Positions 18,115-27,360 of a DNA stretch of 64,000 bases are shown here, piece after piece (positions within the stretch are counted from its first letter, which is position 1; the number at the start of each line of letters is the position of its first letter). The translations under genes and the position numbers were made by a program. Source of the DNA: Chitinophagales bacterium (GTDB taxonomy: Bacteria; Bacteroidota; Bacteroidia; Chitinophagales; Chitinophagaceae); assembly GCA_030832085.1 (NCBI GenBank), contig JAURJU010000048.1:1-64000 (forward strand), given 5' to 3'. The notes under the pieces are model-generated. The model did no database searches and was not told the DNA's origin. It was given only the letters and a program-made list of their open reading frames with translations.

Positions 18115-18531
18115 ATGCCAACATTTTATTTGACCAGACGGGAACATTTCAACGCAGCCCACAAGCTGTACAATCCCCAATGGAGCAGGGAAAAGAACGA
18201 TGAGGTTTTTGGAAAATGCGCCAATGAAAATTGGCATGGCCATAATTTTGAACTTTTTGTAACTGTCAAAGGCCCTACAGATCCTGAAACGGGATTCATC
18301 GTTGATGCAAAATTGTTGAGCAGGATCATCAAAGAATTTGTGGTGGACGTGCTCGATCACCGCAACCTCAACCTTGATGTTCCTTTCATGGAAGGGAAAA
18401 TTTGTTCTATCGAGAACCTTGTTTTTGAAATATGGGGACAATTGGCCCCGGAAATGCCCGCTGGCGTAACCTTGCATTGCATCCGTTTGGTGGAAACGCC
18501 AAGAATTTATGTTGAATATTTTGGAGAGTAG
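18115..18531 (+). CDS. 6-pyruvoyl/6-carboxy-tetrahydropterin synthase family protein (copy 1)
   Basis: A 138-residue T-fold protein. Zinc ligands are the His in HFNAAHKL and the pair in WHGHNFEL. The catalytic Cys lies in VFGKCANEN, the catalytic His in VLDHRNLNLDVP, and the substrate-anchoring Glu in LVETPRIYVEY, so the active site looks complete. It acts on 7,8-dihydroneopterin triphosphate, giving 6-carboxytetrahydropterin (QueD) or 6-pyruvoyltetrahydropterin (PTPS). The FGKC...HGHN form resembles the eukaryotic PTPS type, so the product is uncertain. It is followed by a paralogue and folE. Confidence 0.88.
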   Translation: MPTFYLTRREHFNAAHKLYNPQWSREKNDEVFGKCANENWHGHNFELFVTVKGPTDPETGFIVDAKLLSRIIKEFVVDVLDHRNLNLDVPFMEGKICSIENLVFEIWGQLAPEMPAGVTLHCIRLVETPRIYVEYFGE

Positions 18532-18585
18532 CCTCTCCACCTGTAAACAATGCCTCCTTTATTGCGTTAGGAACCTCTAAACATT

Positions 18586-18593
18586 TAACTTTA
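18586..18593 (+). promoter_or_regulatory. near-consensus -7 box of the second PTPS gene
   Basis: TAACTTTA differs from TAnnTTTG at the last base and ends 6 nt before the ATG at 18600. A TTG at 18562-18564 sits 21 bases upstream, a good -33 spacing. The second copy may therefore have its own short-leader promoter. Confidence 0.5.
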
Positions 18594-18599
18594 GGGGCT

Positions 18600-19022
18600 A
18601 TGGGCGAAAAAGTTGCAGTATACAGGGAAGAGCATTTCAATGCGGCACATCGGTTGAACAACCCGTCATGGAGCATAGAACAAAATAAACTTGTTTTTGG
18701 TAAATGCAACCTTCCAAATTACCATGGCCACAACTATGTTTTGATTGTAAAGGTCGTTGGAGAAGTTGATCCGCAAACTGGATATGTGATCGACATGAAA
18801 GTTCTCTCTGATTTGATATCAGCACATGTTCTTCAGCAGTTTGACCACAAGAACCTCAACCTTGACGTACCTGCTTTTTCTAACCTCAATCCATCTGCTG
18901 AAAACATAGCGATTGTGATCTTTGGAATATTGCGCCCACTGATCAATGAACATTTAGACCTCCAGGTACGTTTATATGAAACTCCCAGAAATTTTGTGGA
19001 GTACCCCTATCAATTAAAATAA
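18600..19022 (+). CDS. 6-pyruvoyl/6-carboxy-tetrahydropterin synthase family protein (copy 2)
   Basis: A 140-residue paralogue of the preceding gene with the same active-site set: HFNAAHRL and YHGHNYVL (zinc), VFGKCNLPN (Cys), [12 protein letters not shown] (His) and [10 protein letters not shown] (Glu). It is clearly diverged from copy 1, which suggests different substrates or products rather than a fresh duplication. folE follows 4 bases after its stop, so the two are coupled. One of the pair may be QueD and the other a tetrahydrobiopterin-type synthase. Confidence 0.88.
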   Translation: MGEKVAVYREEHFNAAHRLNNPSWSIEQNKLVFGKCNLPNYHGHNYVLIVKVVGEVDPQTGYVIDMKVLSDLISAHVLQQFDHKNLNLDVPAFSNLNPSAENIAIVIFGILRPLINEHLDLQVRLYETPRNFVEYPYQLK

Positions 19023-19026
19023 ACTT

Positions 19027-19623
19027 ATGGCGTATACAAAAATTGATCATTATGACGATAAAATAACATCAGCGCTGATGGAGCACTACAAGCAATCCAT
19101 TGGCTTGCTTGGGGAAGATCCGGAACGGGAAGGTCTTCTGAAAACTCCTGAACGGGTGGCCAAGTCCATGCAAGTGCTTACCCAAGGGTATCAGATTGAT
19201 GCTAAGATGATCTTGAATTCCGCAAAATTCCACGAGGAAGTGAGCGAGATGATCATCGTAAAGGACATAGAGCTTTACAGCCTGTGTGAACACCATATGC
19301 TGCCGTTTTTTGGGAAAGCCCATATTGCCTATATCCCCAATGGTTGGATCACTGGTCTGAGCAAGTTGGCAAGGGTGGTAGATACCTATAGCAGAAGGTT
19401 GCAAGTGCAGGAAAGGCTCACCACACAAATCCTTGATGTTATAAAAGAAACGTTGAATCCCCTGGGAGTGGCAGTTGTCATAGAAGCTTCTCACTTGTGC
19501 ATGATGATGCGCGGAGTTCAAAAACAAAATTCCGTGACCACCACTTCAGCATTTTGTGGAGAATTTGAAAAAAATGAAACCAGAAGTGAATTCATCCGAT
19601 TGATAGGTTCTAAATTGCATTGA
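19027..19623 (+). CDS. folE: GTP cyclohydrolase I
   Basis: A 198-residue FolE. Zinc ligands are in [19 protein letters not shown] and [21 protein letters not shown] is also conserved, and [13 protein letters not shown] is the N-terminal hallmark. It converts GTP to 7,8-dihydroneopterin triphosphate, the shared precursor of folate, queuosine and biopterin-type cofactors and the substrate of the two upstream PTPS enzymes. It is the last gene of this three-gene cluster and is followed by a rho-independent terminator. Confidence 0.97.
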   Translation: MAYTKIDHYDDKITSALMEHYKQSIGLLGEDPEREGLLKTPERVAKSMQVLTQGYQIDAKMILNSAKFHEEVSEMIIVKDIELYSLCEHHMLPFFGKAHIAYIPNGWITGLSKLARVVDTYSRRLQVQERLTTQILDVIKETLNPLGVAVVIEASHLCMMMRGVQKQNSVTTTSAFCGEFEKNETRSEFIRLIGSKLH

Positions 19624-19649
19624 CACAACAGCATATTGATGGTTGTATC

Positions 19650-19681
19650 AACGCCAGGGAATGCCCTGGCGTTCTTTTTTT
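19650..19681 (+). terminator. rho-independent terminator of the PTPS-folE operon
   Basis: A perfect 10-bp GC-rich stem (AACGCCAGGG and its complement) closes an AATG loop and is followed by C and a run of eight or more T. It starts about 27 bases after the folE stop. Confidence 0.92.
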
Positions 19682-19694
19682 CATTGGTTTTTTT

Positions 19695-19702
19695 TACCTT
19701 TA
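19695..19702 (+). promoter_or_regulatory. near-consensus -7 box of fabD
   Basis: TACCTTTA lies 17 bases before the fabD ATG at 19720 and just past the folE terminator. The last base departs from TAnnTTTG. Confidence 0.35.
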
Positions 19703-19719
19703 CCAACTCAACAACATCT

Positions 19720-20610
19720 ATGATACACGCTTATGTTTTTCCAGGGCAGGGTTCGCAGTTTCCAGGGATGGGGAAAGACCATTATGAGGGCAATGCTTTT
19801 GCAAGAAGGTTTTTTGAACAGGCAAATGAAATTTTAGGCTTCAGGCTTTCTGATATCATGTTCAATGGCACAGAGGAGGATCTGAGACAGACGAAAGTGA
19901 CACAGCCAGCAATTTTTCTGCATGCTGTAATTGCTTATAAAATGATTGATGCTGCAACACCACACATGGTGGCTGGTCATTCCCTGGGAGAGTTTACCGC
20001 ATTGGTGATCAATGGTACTTTGCCTTTTGAGGAGGCGTTGAAGTTGGTCAGCATCAGGGCCATGGCCATGCAAAAGGCCTGTGAGTTGAACCCTTCTGCC
20101 ATGGCGGCAGTTTTGGCACTTTCAGATGATGTTGCAGAAAAAATTTGTGCTGAAATCACATCAGAAACAGGGGAGATTGTCGTTCCCGCCAACTACAATT
20201 GTCCTGGTCAGTTGGTCATCAGTGGATCCAATGCCGGAATAGATATTGCCTGTGAGCGTATGAAAGCTGCTGGTGCAAAAAGGGCCATAAAGTTACCTGT
20301 CGGGGGTGCTTTTCATTCCCCATTGATGGCACCTGCAAGGGAAGAGCTGGCAGAGGCCATTCTTTCAACATCCTTTCATCGCCCTATATGCCCGGTTTAC
20401 CAGAATGTTGTGGCAAAAGCGGTAACAGAACCTGAGCAAATAAAACAAAACCTGATTGATCAGTTGACGGGTCCTGTGCGCTGGACACAAACCATCGAAG
20501 CAATGGTTGCAGATGGAGCAACAGGTTTTACAGAAGTAGGCCCGGGTAAAGTATTGCAGGGATTGATTTCCAAAATCAACAAGACTATTCCAGTGGAATC
20601 ATTCAATTGA
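19720..20610 (+). CDS. fabD: malonyl-CoA:ACP transacylase FabD
   Basis: A 296-residue acyltransferase. The start at 19720 gives MIHAYVFPGQGSQFPGMGKD, the FabD N-terminus; the track start at 19636 would begin inside the upstream terminator hairpin. The catalytic Ser is in VAGHSLGEFTALV, the Arg in SIRAMAMQKA, and the His in GGAFHSPLM. It loads malonyl onto acyl carrier protein. fabI and fabH are elsewhere in the window, so the fatty-acid genes are scattered. Confidence 0.96.
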   Translation: MIHAYVFPGQGSQFPGMGKDHYEGNAFARRFFEQANEILGFRLSDIMFNGTEEDLRQTKVTQPAIFLHAVIAYKMIDAATPHMVAGHSLGEFTALVINGTLPFEEALKLVSIRAMAMQKACELNPSAMAAVLALSDDVAEKICAEITSETGEIVVPANYNCPGQLVISGSNAGIDIACERMKAAGAKRAIKLPVGGAFHSPLMAPAREELAEAILSTSFHRPICPVYQNVVAKAVTEPEQIKQNLIDQLTGPVRWTQTIEAMVADGATGFTEVGPGKVLQGLISKINKTIPVESFN

Positions 20611-20624
20611 TCATGACAACATGA

Positions 20625-20933
20625 TCAGGCCTGTGCGGCAGGTCCACCGAATTGGAATGGCACCTGCACTTCTTCGTAATCCTTGATCTTTCCGTGTACA
20701 TCCTCAAATTTATCCAGGTTGTCTGCCAAGGCAGTCATCAACCTTTTAGCGTGTTGGGGTGTAAGGACAATCCTTGATTTTACTTTGCTCTTTGGTGTCC
20801 CGGGCATCACACTTACAAAATCCACTACAAACTCTGCATGGCTATGGGTGATGATGGCCAGGTTAGCATACTGACCCTCTGCAATTTCTTCTGATATTTC
20901 AATATTGAGTTGGTTCTGTTGTTGTTCGCTCAT
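20625..20933 (-). CDS. DUF3467 family protein
   Basis: A 102-residue cytoplasmic protein. It starts MSEQQQNQLNIEISEEIAEG, then has ANLAIITHSHAEFVVDFVSVMPG and KSRIVLTPQHAKRLMTALADN. This is the DUF3467 pattern, widespread in Bacteroidota with no known role. The C-terminus is short and Ala/Gly/Pro-rich. It converges on fabD. A TATATTTG box precedes it. Confidence 0.85.
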   Translation of the reverse strand: MSEQQQNQLNIEISEEIAEGQYANLAIITHSHAEFVVDFVSVMPGTPKSKVKSRIVLTPQHAKRLMTALADNLDKFEDVHGKIKDYEEVQVPFQFGGPAAQA

Positions 20934-20951
20934 TTGATGTGTTTAATCTTA

Positions 20952-20959
20952 CAAATATA
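20952..20959 (-). promoter_or_regulatory. -7 box of the DUF3467 gene
   Basis: Minus-strand TATATTTG is an exact match 18 bases before the ATG at 20933. It lies in the 48-base gap after the stop of the upstream helix-hairpin-helix gene, suggesting separate transcription. Confidence 0.5.
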
Positions 20960-20981
20960 AGGCTTCATCTTGTTGTATGCC

Positions 20982-22886
20982 TCAGGCGCCCCATTGCCAA
21001 ATGGCCTGAACCCGCCAGTCGTTTTTATTCTTTTCGATGGACCATTTGCCACATACCTGCATGAATTTGCCCATTTTATATTGCAAAACTACATAGGCCT
21101 TTGTTCCGGTTCCATGGTGTGGCAGGACAACATGGTAAGAGGGCAAATCTCTTTCGTAAGCATAAATCCTGGTTGCATATCCATCGGTTTCAAAAAAGGA
21201 GCAACGGATGCTAGCAGAAACCGGTTGCAAAGGTGGTTTGAAGATCAATTCAGCAAAGGCGAGCTGTCCATTTTCCATCTTTCCATCAGATTTGCTGATG
21301 CGGATCATTTCGTTGCGAAGCCTGAGTACAACGCCATTGAGGGGTGTCATCGATGCATGCATCCTTATCTTAAAGGTCCTGTTCTGGAATTGTATCCTGG
21401 TATAGAATTCTGTTTTTTTGTTTGGACGCCAGGCATATTGAAATGAATATATGCTTCCTGTTCTTTTTCCAGGGGTGCTGAATGTTGGCCAATCCTGTTG
21501 GAACCTGTCGCAGTAGATTTCAAACCTGTGCATGGGCGAGGGCATATAGTTGAGGTTGAAAAAAAATCCTTTTTCATTGCCAGCTTCCTGGCTTTCCGAG
21601 AAAACATTTGATGCCAGCGAGCGGTACCGAATACCCATATTCCTGTATAACATACAAACATCCAACTTGGGGTCTATGCTTTTAACCAGGCCAATGACCA
21701 TTGCCCTTTGAAAATGTTTGTCTATCGCCAGTTCTGCAAACATGAAGCCCATTCTTGTAGAAACTGCATGATCGATGCTTGCGTTTTGCCAGTTTGAGCC
21801 GCTGATGGAAAACCTGTTATAGGGCAGGTCCCTCTTTTTGATGGGCAAGTCAAACCCGGTATGCACAAAATTCAGGCTGCTCTTCCCCAACCTGTTGTTG
21901 AACCTGATGTTTCCCCCTGCAGTGAATTGGCCCAATGATTTTCTATCTTCCAGTTCACTGTTGGTTCTGTGCAATCCTGAAAACAAAAATGCGCTGACCC
22001 ATCTTGTTCCTTTCGCAGTATCGCTCATGGTATTTGCATCCAAATTTTTCTTGCTGATGAATGCCGCAACTTCAAACGCATTTTTTTGAAGTTGAATTGC
22101 CACTCCTCTGCAGAACCGATTTTCATCTGTTCCGGTATGTGCCCTGAAAAGCGCCCCCTGTCGGTAAACGCTCATCATGTTGCTGCTCCTTCCCAAAGCA
22201 AATCCCTGCCAATGGACCAGTCCTTGTCCCATGCTCACGGTATAATCACCCAGTACCAAATTTTTAAGCATGCCCCGCTTGCTGATGCTGGTAAAGAAGC
22301 TGTAATGGTCTGCCAGTTTTTTTTCTCCTGCATCTTTCTCTATCGTGATCCCCCACAGCAGCAGGTCCCTGAAATTAAACCGGTAACTTGCCAGTTGCTT
22401 GTATTGGTGATCCAATGTATCTGTGTCAGTCGGCACTCCGTTTATTTGCCCACCGGTTCTGAACAAGGCCCTGTGTTCTCCTTCTTTGATCCGTTGTCTG
22501 AGCTCTGGTGCCAGCGGCTGTTCCGAAGCAAGTGTCAACACCGGTAGTATTTTTCGAATGGTGTTTGGGTCCCAATCAGGAACAGCCTGCAGTTCCATCA
22601 GGCTGATAAAGTCACCAAAGGATTTTCTGTACAAAATGAATTGTTGAATTTGCAATGGTGTCAACAGAAGCAGTTCGCCAAGTTCACTTGCGCTGATGCT
22701 GTTGATGTTGTATTTTTTGAAATAGCCGATACCCCTTGTTTCATTGATGTTGCTTGCGTTGCTTTCATCGCTGGAGATAGAACCCTCTGCGATGAACTCC
22801 ATCTCTTCCTCCTCTTGACAAACTGCATTGTGGCCAATCATCACCAACAGGAATATCATCAGTACAGCCTCATTTACCCGATGCAT
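20982..22886 (-). CDS. helix-hairpin-helix protein with probable outer-membrane beta barrel
   Basis: A 634-residue exported protein. Signal peptide: [24 protein letters not shown]. An acidic linker leads to a ComEA-like helix-hairpin-helix region (about 60-110): ELLLLTPLQIQQFILYRKSFG, then DFISLMELQAVPDWD. The remaining 500 residues alternate polar and aromatic residues (YRFNFRDLLLWGITIE, GFFFNLNYMPSPMHRFEIY) like a transmembrane beta barrel, ending in QAIWQWGA. The domain layout is known in Bacteroidota but has no assigned function. It overlaps the upstream barrel-like gene by 17 bases. Confidence 0.75.
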   Translation of the reverse strand: MHRVNEAVLMIFLLVMIGHNAVCQEEEEMEFIAEGSISSDESNASNINETRGIGYFKKYNINSISASELGELLLLTPLQIQQFILYRKSFGDFISLMELQAVPDWDPNTIRKILPVLTLASEQPLAPELRQRIKEGEHRALFRTGGQINGVPTDTDTLDHQYKQLASYRFNFRDLLLWGITIEKDAGEKKLADHYSFFTSISKRGMLKNLVLGDYTVSMGQGLVHWQGFALGRSSNMMSVYRQGALFRAHTGTDENRFCRGVAIQLQKNAFEVAAFISKKNLDANTMSDTAKGTRWVSAFLFSGLHRTNSELEDRKSLGQFTAGGNIRFNNRLGKSSLNFVHTGFDLPIKKRDLPYNRFSISGSNWQNASIDHAVSTRMGFMFAELAIDKHFQRAMVIGLVKSIDPKLDVCMLYRNMGIRYRSLASNVFSESQEAGNEKGFFFNLNYMPSPMHRFEIYCDRFQQDWPTFSTPGKRTGSIYSFQYAWRPNKKTEFYTRIQFQNRTFKIRMHASMTPLNGVVLRLRNEMIRISKSDGKMENGQLAFAELIFKPPLQPVSASIRCSFFETDGYATRIYAYERDLPSYHVVLPHHGTGTKAYVVLQYKMGKFMQVCGKWSIEKNKNDWRVQAIWQWGA

Positions 22887-23679
22887 GGTTCATGGTTAAG
22901 CCTATTGAAAACCCCAGTTGTGGGTGATTGCCTATGTCTAATCCCCAAACATTATCACCCATTTGTTTTGTTATGCCGACCACCATGATGTTGTTGGCTG
23001 TGTTGATTCCTGTTCTTATTCCAATGGTTTGATCCAGTTGCCACTCCAATAGCCCTCCGATTTCAGTCGCCTCACCGGTTCGCTTCCTGATTTCAGCCCC
23101 CAGGTAAATTTTACTGCTTGCGGCAGTGCCTATGCCTGTGATGATTTCGCGGTATGTTGTTCTTCTGTTCTCCTTGGCTCCGCCCACTGGAAGCCATTCT
23201 TCCAGCTGAAAACCAAGTGCAGTTGCTGGGGTGATGCAGTAGAGCATTCCGGCACCCGCCTGAATGCCCCATTGGACGGGTTGTGTCGCCCATTTGAATC
23301 CGGTCAGTTTCATGCAAATCCCTATGCCCAATGGTTGATCAAGCCGGATGCCCATGCTGGTGCCTGTGGAAAAGGACGAAAAAATCCCGCCCCCGCTGAA
23401 ATGACCTCCAAAGCCCAGGCTTCCATAGCGTTTGGGAAGCAGCAATGCCATCCCCAAATTGGACATGTCCTTGAGCATGAACCGGTTTTCAGCCTGTATT
23501 CCCAATTGTTGGATGGTTTGAAATGCCCCAGCAGCGGCCAGCGCAAAAGCAGGCCCTGCATGTTGTTTGCTTTTTGTATAGGCCCTTAAACTGAGTGGCA
23601 GCAGGGTATTTGCTGTTGGAACTGCCTGTGCCATGGTTAAAAAAGGTGACATCACCCACAATAAAATCATCTTCTGCAT
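22870..23679 (-). CDS. probable small outer-membrane barrel protein, unknown
   Basis: A 269-residue protein with signal peptide [19 protein letters not shown]. The rest is Gly/Ala-rich amphipathic strands ([49 protein letters not shown]) and ends with [16 protein letters not shown]. This looks like a 10-14-strand barrel resembling PorV/PorQ-like proteins, but I do not recognise a family. It overlaps the start of the helix-hairpin-helix gene by 17 bases, so the two are probably made together. Confidence 0.6.
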   Translation of the reverse strand: MQKMILLWVMSPFLTMAQAVPTANTLLPLSLRAYTKSKQHAGPAFALAAAGAFQTIQQLGIQAENRFMLKDMSNLGMALLLPKRYGSLGFGGHFSGGGIFSSFSTGTSMGIRLDQPLGIGICMKLTGFKWATQPVQWGIQAGAGMLYCITPATALGFQLEEWLPVGGAKENRRTTYREIITGIGTAASSKIYLGAEIRKRTGEATEIGGLLEWQLDQTIGIRTGINTANNIMVVGITKQMGDNVWGLDIGNHPQLGFSIGLTMNHASGK

Positions 23680-23730
23680 CCAGTAAAGATGATATTCCGC
23701 AACTGACAGTCAATGGGAAAAACATCATAT

Positions 23731-23761
23731 TTGGGTGTCATTTTTCCCGACTGTACCTTTG
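23731..23761 (+). promoter_or_regulatory. folD promoter (-33 TTG, -7 TACCTTTG), 4 nt before ATG
   Basis: TTG at 23731-23733, a 20-base spacer, then TACCTTTG at 23754-23761 and ATG four bases later. This is the cleanest Bacteroidota promoter in the window. The predicted start point falls on or next to the ATG. Confidence 0.75.
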
Positions 23762-23765
23762 TGCC

Positions 23766-24641
23766 ATGAAATTGTTGGATGGTAAGTTAGTTGCTCAAGC
23801 GGTCAAGGACAGGCTGAAGACGCATACGGAAGAACGGATGCTTCTGGGAAAAAAACTGCCCCATCTTGCAGCGGTTCTTATTGGCAACAATGGCGCCAGC
23901 GAAACCTATGTTGCGTCCAAGGTCAAGTCCTGTTCAGAAATCGGCTTCAAGTCAACACTGATCAGGCTCGACGCCGATGTTACTGAGCAGAACCTTCTTT
24001 TTAAACTCAACGCGCTTAACGAAGATTTTGATGTAGATGGGATACTGGTGCAATTGCCATTGCCCAAAGGAATATCAGAGCAAAAAATCATTGAAACCAT
24101 TTTACCCTCCAAGGATGTTGATGGATTTCATCCGGAAAGCGTTGGAAGAATGGTTCAGGGTCTTCCTACATTCTATCCTGCGACCCCCTACGGGATCCTG
24201 CTATTGATGGAGCATTATGGTATTGAAACCAAGGGAAAACATGCTGTTGTCATTGGAAGAAGCAATATTGTCGGCCGTCCCATCAGCATCATGCTGAACA
24301 AGAATGAATATCCAGGCAATTGTACAGTAACTGTCTGTCATTCGCATACCCCCAACCTCAAGGAAATCTGTCTTCAGGGGGATATCATCATTGCTGCGTT
24401 GGGACACCCTGAATTTCTCAAGGAAGACATGGTGAAACCAGGTGCAGTAGTGGTGGACGTTGGCATCACCAGGGTTGCAGACGAAACCAAAAAATCTGGC
24501 TTTACCATCAAGGGCGATGTTGATTTCGAAAAAGTAGCGCCCAAGTGCAGTTATATCACACCCGTTCCTGGTGGCGTTGGTCCGATGACCATTGCAGCCT
24601 TGATGATGAATACCTTCAAGGCCTGCGCCGCAAAAGACTGA
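23766..24641 (+). CDS. folD: methylenetetrahydrofolate dehydrogenase/cyclohydrolase
   Basis: A 291-residue FolD. The start at 23766 gives [17 protein letters not shown]. The catalytic Lys region is [28 protein letters not shown] is the folate site, and [19 protein letters not shown] is the NADP site; [16 protein letters not shown] closes the protein. It interconverts methylene-, methenyl- and formyl-tetrahydrofolate. queE starts 3 bases after its stop. The track start at 23595 lies inside the divergent gene. Confidence 0.97.
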   Translation: MKLLDGKLVAQAVKDRLKTHTEERMLLGKKLPHLAAVLIGNNGASETYVASKVKSCSEIGFKSTLIRLDADVTEQNLLFKLNALNEDFDVDGILVQLPLPKGISEQKIIETILPSKDVDGFHPESVGRMVQGLPTFYPATPYGILLLMEHYGIETKGKHAVVIGRSNIVGRPISIMLNKNEYPGNCTVTVCHSHTPNLKEICLQGDIIIAALGHPEFLKEDMVKPGAVVVDVGITRVADETKKSGFTIKGDVDFEKVAPKCSYITPVPGGVGPMTIAALMMNTFKACAAKD

Positions 24642-24644
24642 TCC

Positions 24645-25259
24645 ATGCAAGCACAGAAAACCGGTTCACTGCCGTTGATGGAACATTTTTACACCCTTCA
24701 GGGAGAAGGCAGGTATACTGGCCATGCTTCTTATTTCATACGTTTGGGCGGCTGTGATGTCGGATGTGTTTGGTGTGATGTAAAAGAAAGTTGGGATGCC
24801 TTCAGACATCCGATGGTGAATGTGCAGCACATTGTTGGGTTGGTCCTGGAATCAGGTGCTACCATAGCTGTTGTTACTGGGGGAGAGCCCATGATGCACA
24901 ATTTGGATGAACTGACCAGCATGCTCAAACAGGCAGGTATCCGAACCCATGTCGAAACCTCAGGAGCACATCCAATTTCCGGATCATGGGACTGGGTCTG
25001 CCTTTCGCCCAAAAAATTCAAGGCGCCATTGGATGAAATGGTTGCAGCCGCAAATGAATTGAAAACGGTAGTCTACAACAAATCCGATTTCGCATGGGCG
25101 GAACAATATGCATCAAAGGTTTCAAGGGATTGCCTGCTTTATTTGCAGCCGGAGTGGAGCAAGGCTGCTGAAATGAATCCGCTCATCATCGATTATATTA
25201 AGCTTCATCCCAAATGGATCCTCTCCTTGCAAACACACAAGTTCTTGGATATTCCATAA
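24645..25259 (+). CDS. queE: 7-carboxy-7-deazaguanine synthase
   Basis: A 204-residue radical SAM enzyme. MEHFYTLQGEGRYTGHASYF is the substrate-binding N-terminus; the cluster motif is CDVGCVWCD (Cx3Cx2C), followed by the truncated core with VVTGGEPMMHN and HVETSGAHP. It converts 6-carboxytetrahydropterin to 7-carboxy-7-deazaguanine in queuosine/preQ0 synthesis. It is coupled to folD. Its substrate-producing step (a QueD-type enzyme) is plausibly one of the PTPS paralogues 6 kb upstream. Confidence 0.93.
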   Translation: MQAQKTGSLPLMEHFYTLQGEGRYTGHASYFIRLGGCDVGCVWCDVKESWDAFRHPMVNVQHIVGLVLESGATIAVVTGGEPMMHNLDELTSMLKQAGIRTHVETSGAHPISGSWDWVCLSPKKFKAPLDEMVAAANELKTVVYNKSDFAWAEQYASKVSRDCLLYLQPEWSKAAEMNPLIIDYIKLHPKWILSLQTHKFLDIP

Positions 25260-25363
25260 ATGTTATTTTTTTCGTCAGGGTGAATGATCACTGATCCACT
25301 CTTGTTTTTACACATTAACAAATTTTACCGAAGGGCATTTTGTTAAATCAGTTAATTTCATGG

Positions 25364-27271
25364 ATGCGATTCTTGCTGACAATATGTGTGCTTTCGTTTT
25401 TTCATGATGTTGCTGCACAGCAGTACGATGCCTCAAAAATTTCAAAAAAGAGCAGGGCCCTGTATGAGAAAGCCTTGCAGCAAGCCGATCAGGAGCGTTT
25501 TCAGGATGCCTTGAGCCTGATCAATATTGCCCTTGAAAATGATCCCGGCTACCTCGATGCAGCGCTCTCCAAAGCCGGCATCATGGGCGAACTCAAAAGG
25601 TACGCCGAAGCTGTAATTGCATACAGAAGAGCCTTTTCATTGGACGCTGTGTATTGCCAGGAATACCTACTTCCCTACAGCATCAACCTTGCTGGCACGG
25701 GTCAATTCGAAGCGGCACTTGCTGCTGCAGACCAATTTTTACAATTGCCAAAACTCAATGAAAATTCCATCAAGGCAGGTGAATTCCGTAAAAAAAATTA
25801 TGCATTTGCTGTTGCACAAATGAAACAGCAGAGCAAGCCATCCAGTGCGGGTTTCAAGAACGCCGGCGATGCCATCAATTCAGCATTTCCTGAGTATTTT
25901 CCATCCTTGACCATTGATGAAAAAACCCTTGTCTTCACCCGAAGGGTCAATGGCAGCAATGAAGATTTTTATGAAGCAAATGCGGAAGGCAGTACCTGGA
26001 GGGATGCCACTCCACTCAAAGGAACTGTAAATACTCCTTTCAATGAGGGCGCACAGCACATTTCACAGGACGGAAAATGGCTGGTTTACGCAGGGTGCAA
26101 CTTTCCTGATGGATATGGCAGTTGTGACATTTATATTTCAGTCCTCACAGCTGCAGGGTGGAGCAAACGGCAGAACCTGGGTGAGCCCATCAATTCGGAA
26201 TCCTGGGAGTCGACACCCTGTTTGTCACCAGACAAACAGGCGCTTTATTTTTCTTCCAACAGGCCCGGAGGCTATGGTGGGTCGGACATCTATGTGTCAA
26301 GATTGCTTCCCAGCGGACGATGGTCTGTTCCTCAAAATCTTGGGCCACATATCAATACCATCGGGGATGAAAGTGCACCCTTTATGCATGCAGATAATGA
26401 AACGCTCTATTTCACTTCATCGGGCTTGCAAGGATATGGGGGAAAGGATATCTTTTTCTCAAAGAAATTGCCAGATGGTTTTGACAAGGCAGTCAACCTT
26501 GGATACCCCATCAATACCATCGACAACGAAGGTGGGCTGATTGTTGCTGCCAATGGAATCAAAGCGTTTTTTTCAAGCGACCGCAGCGACAGCAGGGGAG
26601 GACAAGACATCTATACGTTTGAGTTGAGGGAAGATCTTCGGCCGCTTACCACAACCTGGGTCCAGGGAAAAGTTTATGACAGCACTACCGGTAAGGGCTT
26701 GAAGGCCATTGTTGAATTGGTTGATGTAAAGAGCCGAAGGCTTATCACTGAGGTGGAATCTGATCTGGAAGGAAATTATCTTGCAACACTTCCACTTGGG
26801 AGGGATTATGCGTTCAGTGTAAACAAGAAAGGGTATCTTTTTTATTCCAACCGTTTCATGCTCAAGGAAGTGGTTTCAGAAAATCATTATGAAGTGAATA
26901 TTCCAATGCAGCCTTTTGCAAAGGGCGCAAACATTGTGCTCAGGAATATCCTTTTTGAAACAGGGAAATATATTCTGCTTCCTGAGTCCATCGCCGAATT
27001 GGAAAAGATCGTTACCATCCTTCGGGAAAATCCTTCAATGCGTGTTCAAATTGGTGGGCATACAGACAACATTGGGAAGGATGCAGATAACCTTGCACTT
27101 TCCGCACTTCGCGCTAAGGCAGTTGTAGACCATTTAATATCCAAAGGGATTCTCGCATCAAGGTTGACCTCCAAGGGATTTGGTGCAACAATGCCAGTTG
27201 CGGACAACGCTACCGAACAGGAAAGGGCCTTGAACCGAAGAACTGAAATGACCGTGGTATCAGACAACTGA
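25364..27271 (+). CDS. PorE-like protein: TPR, PD40 propeller, carboxypeptidase-regulatory and OmpA domains
   Basis: A 635-residue envelope protein. ATG 25364 gives MRFLLTICVLSFFHDVAAQ, a signal peptide. Domain order: TPR helices (about 25-150), PD40/WD40-like beta-propeller blades (about 160-420; repeated TPCLSPDKQALYFSSNRPGG-type blocks), a carboxypeptidase-regulatory fold (WVQGKVYDSTTGKGLKAIVEL), then a C-terminal OmpA domain (FETGKYILLPESIAELEKIV, VQIGGHTDNIG) that binds peptidoglycan. This order equals PorE of Porphyromonas type IX secretion. Several paralogues of this architecture occur per genome, so a T9SS role is likely but not certain. Confidence 0.8.
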   Translation: MRFLLTICVLSFFHDVAAQQYDASKISKKSRALYEKALQQADQERFQDALSLINIALENDPGYLDAALSKAGIMGELKRYAEAVIAYRRAFSLDAVYCQEYLLPYSINLAGTGQFEAALAAADQFLQLPKLNENSIKAGEFRKKNYAFAVAQMKQQSKPSSAGFKNAGDAINSAFPEYFPSLTIDEKTLVFTRRVNGSNEDFYEANAEGSTWRDATPLKGTVNTPFNEGAQHISQDGKWLVYAGCNFPDGYGSCDIYISVLTAAGWSKRQNLGEPINSESWESTPCLSPDKQALYFSSNRPGGYGGSDIYVSRLLPSGRWSVPQNLGPHINTIGDESAPFMHADNETLYFTSSGLQGYGGKDIFFSKKLPDGFDKAVNLGYPINTIDNEGGLIVAANGIKAFFSSDRSDSRGGQDIYTFELREDLRPLTTTWVQGKVYDSTTGKGLKAIVELVDVKSRRLITEVESDLEGNYLATLPLGRDYAFSVNKKGYLFYSNRFMLKEVVSENHYEVNIPMQPFAKGANIVLRNILFETGKYILLPESIAELEKIVTILRENPSMRVQIGGHTDNIGKDADNLALSALRAKAVVDHLISKGILASRLTSKGFGATMPVADNATEQERALNRRTEMTVVSDN

Positions 27272-27346
27272 TTTTTCTCCCATTTTAAAAAGGTTTAAAA
27301 CTCCAGCAATCCGTGTAAACCACCATGGAGGCCTGTTGCCCTGCAA

Positions 27347-27354
27347 TAATTTTG
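27347..27354 (+). promoter_or_regulatory. -7 box of dprA, 6 nt before ATG
   Basis: TAATTTTG-CTTCCT-ATG is an exact match. It argues for the start at 27361 over the track start at 27325, and for a leader of at most a few bases. Confidence 0.5.
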
Positions 27355-27360
27355 CTTCCT

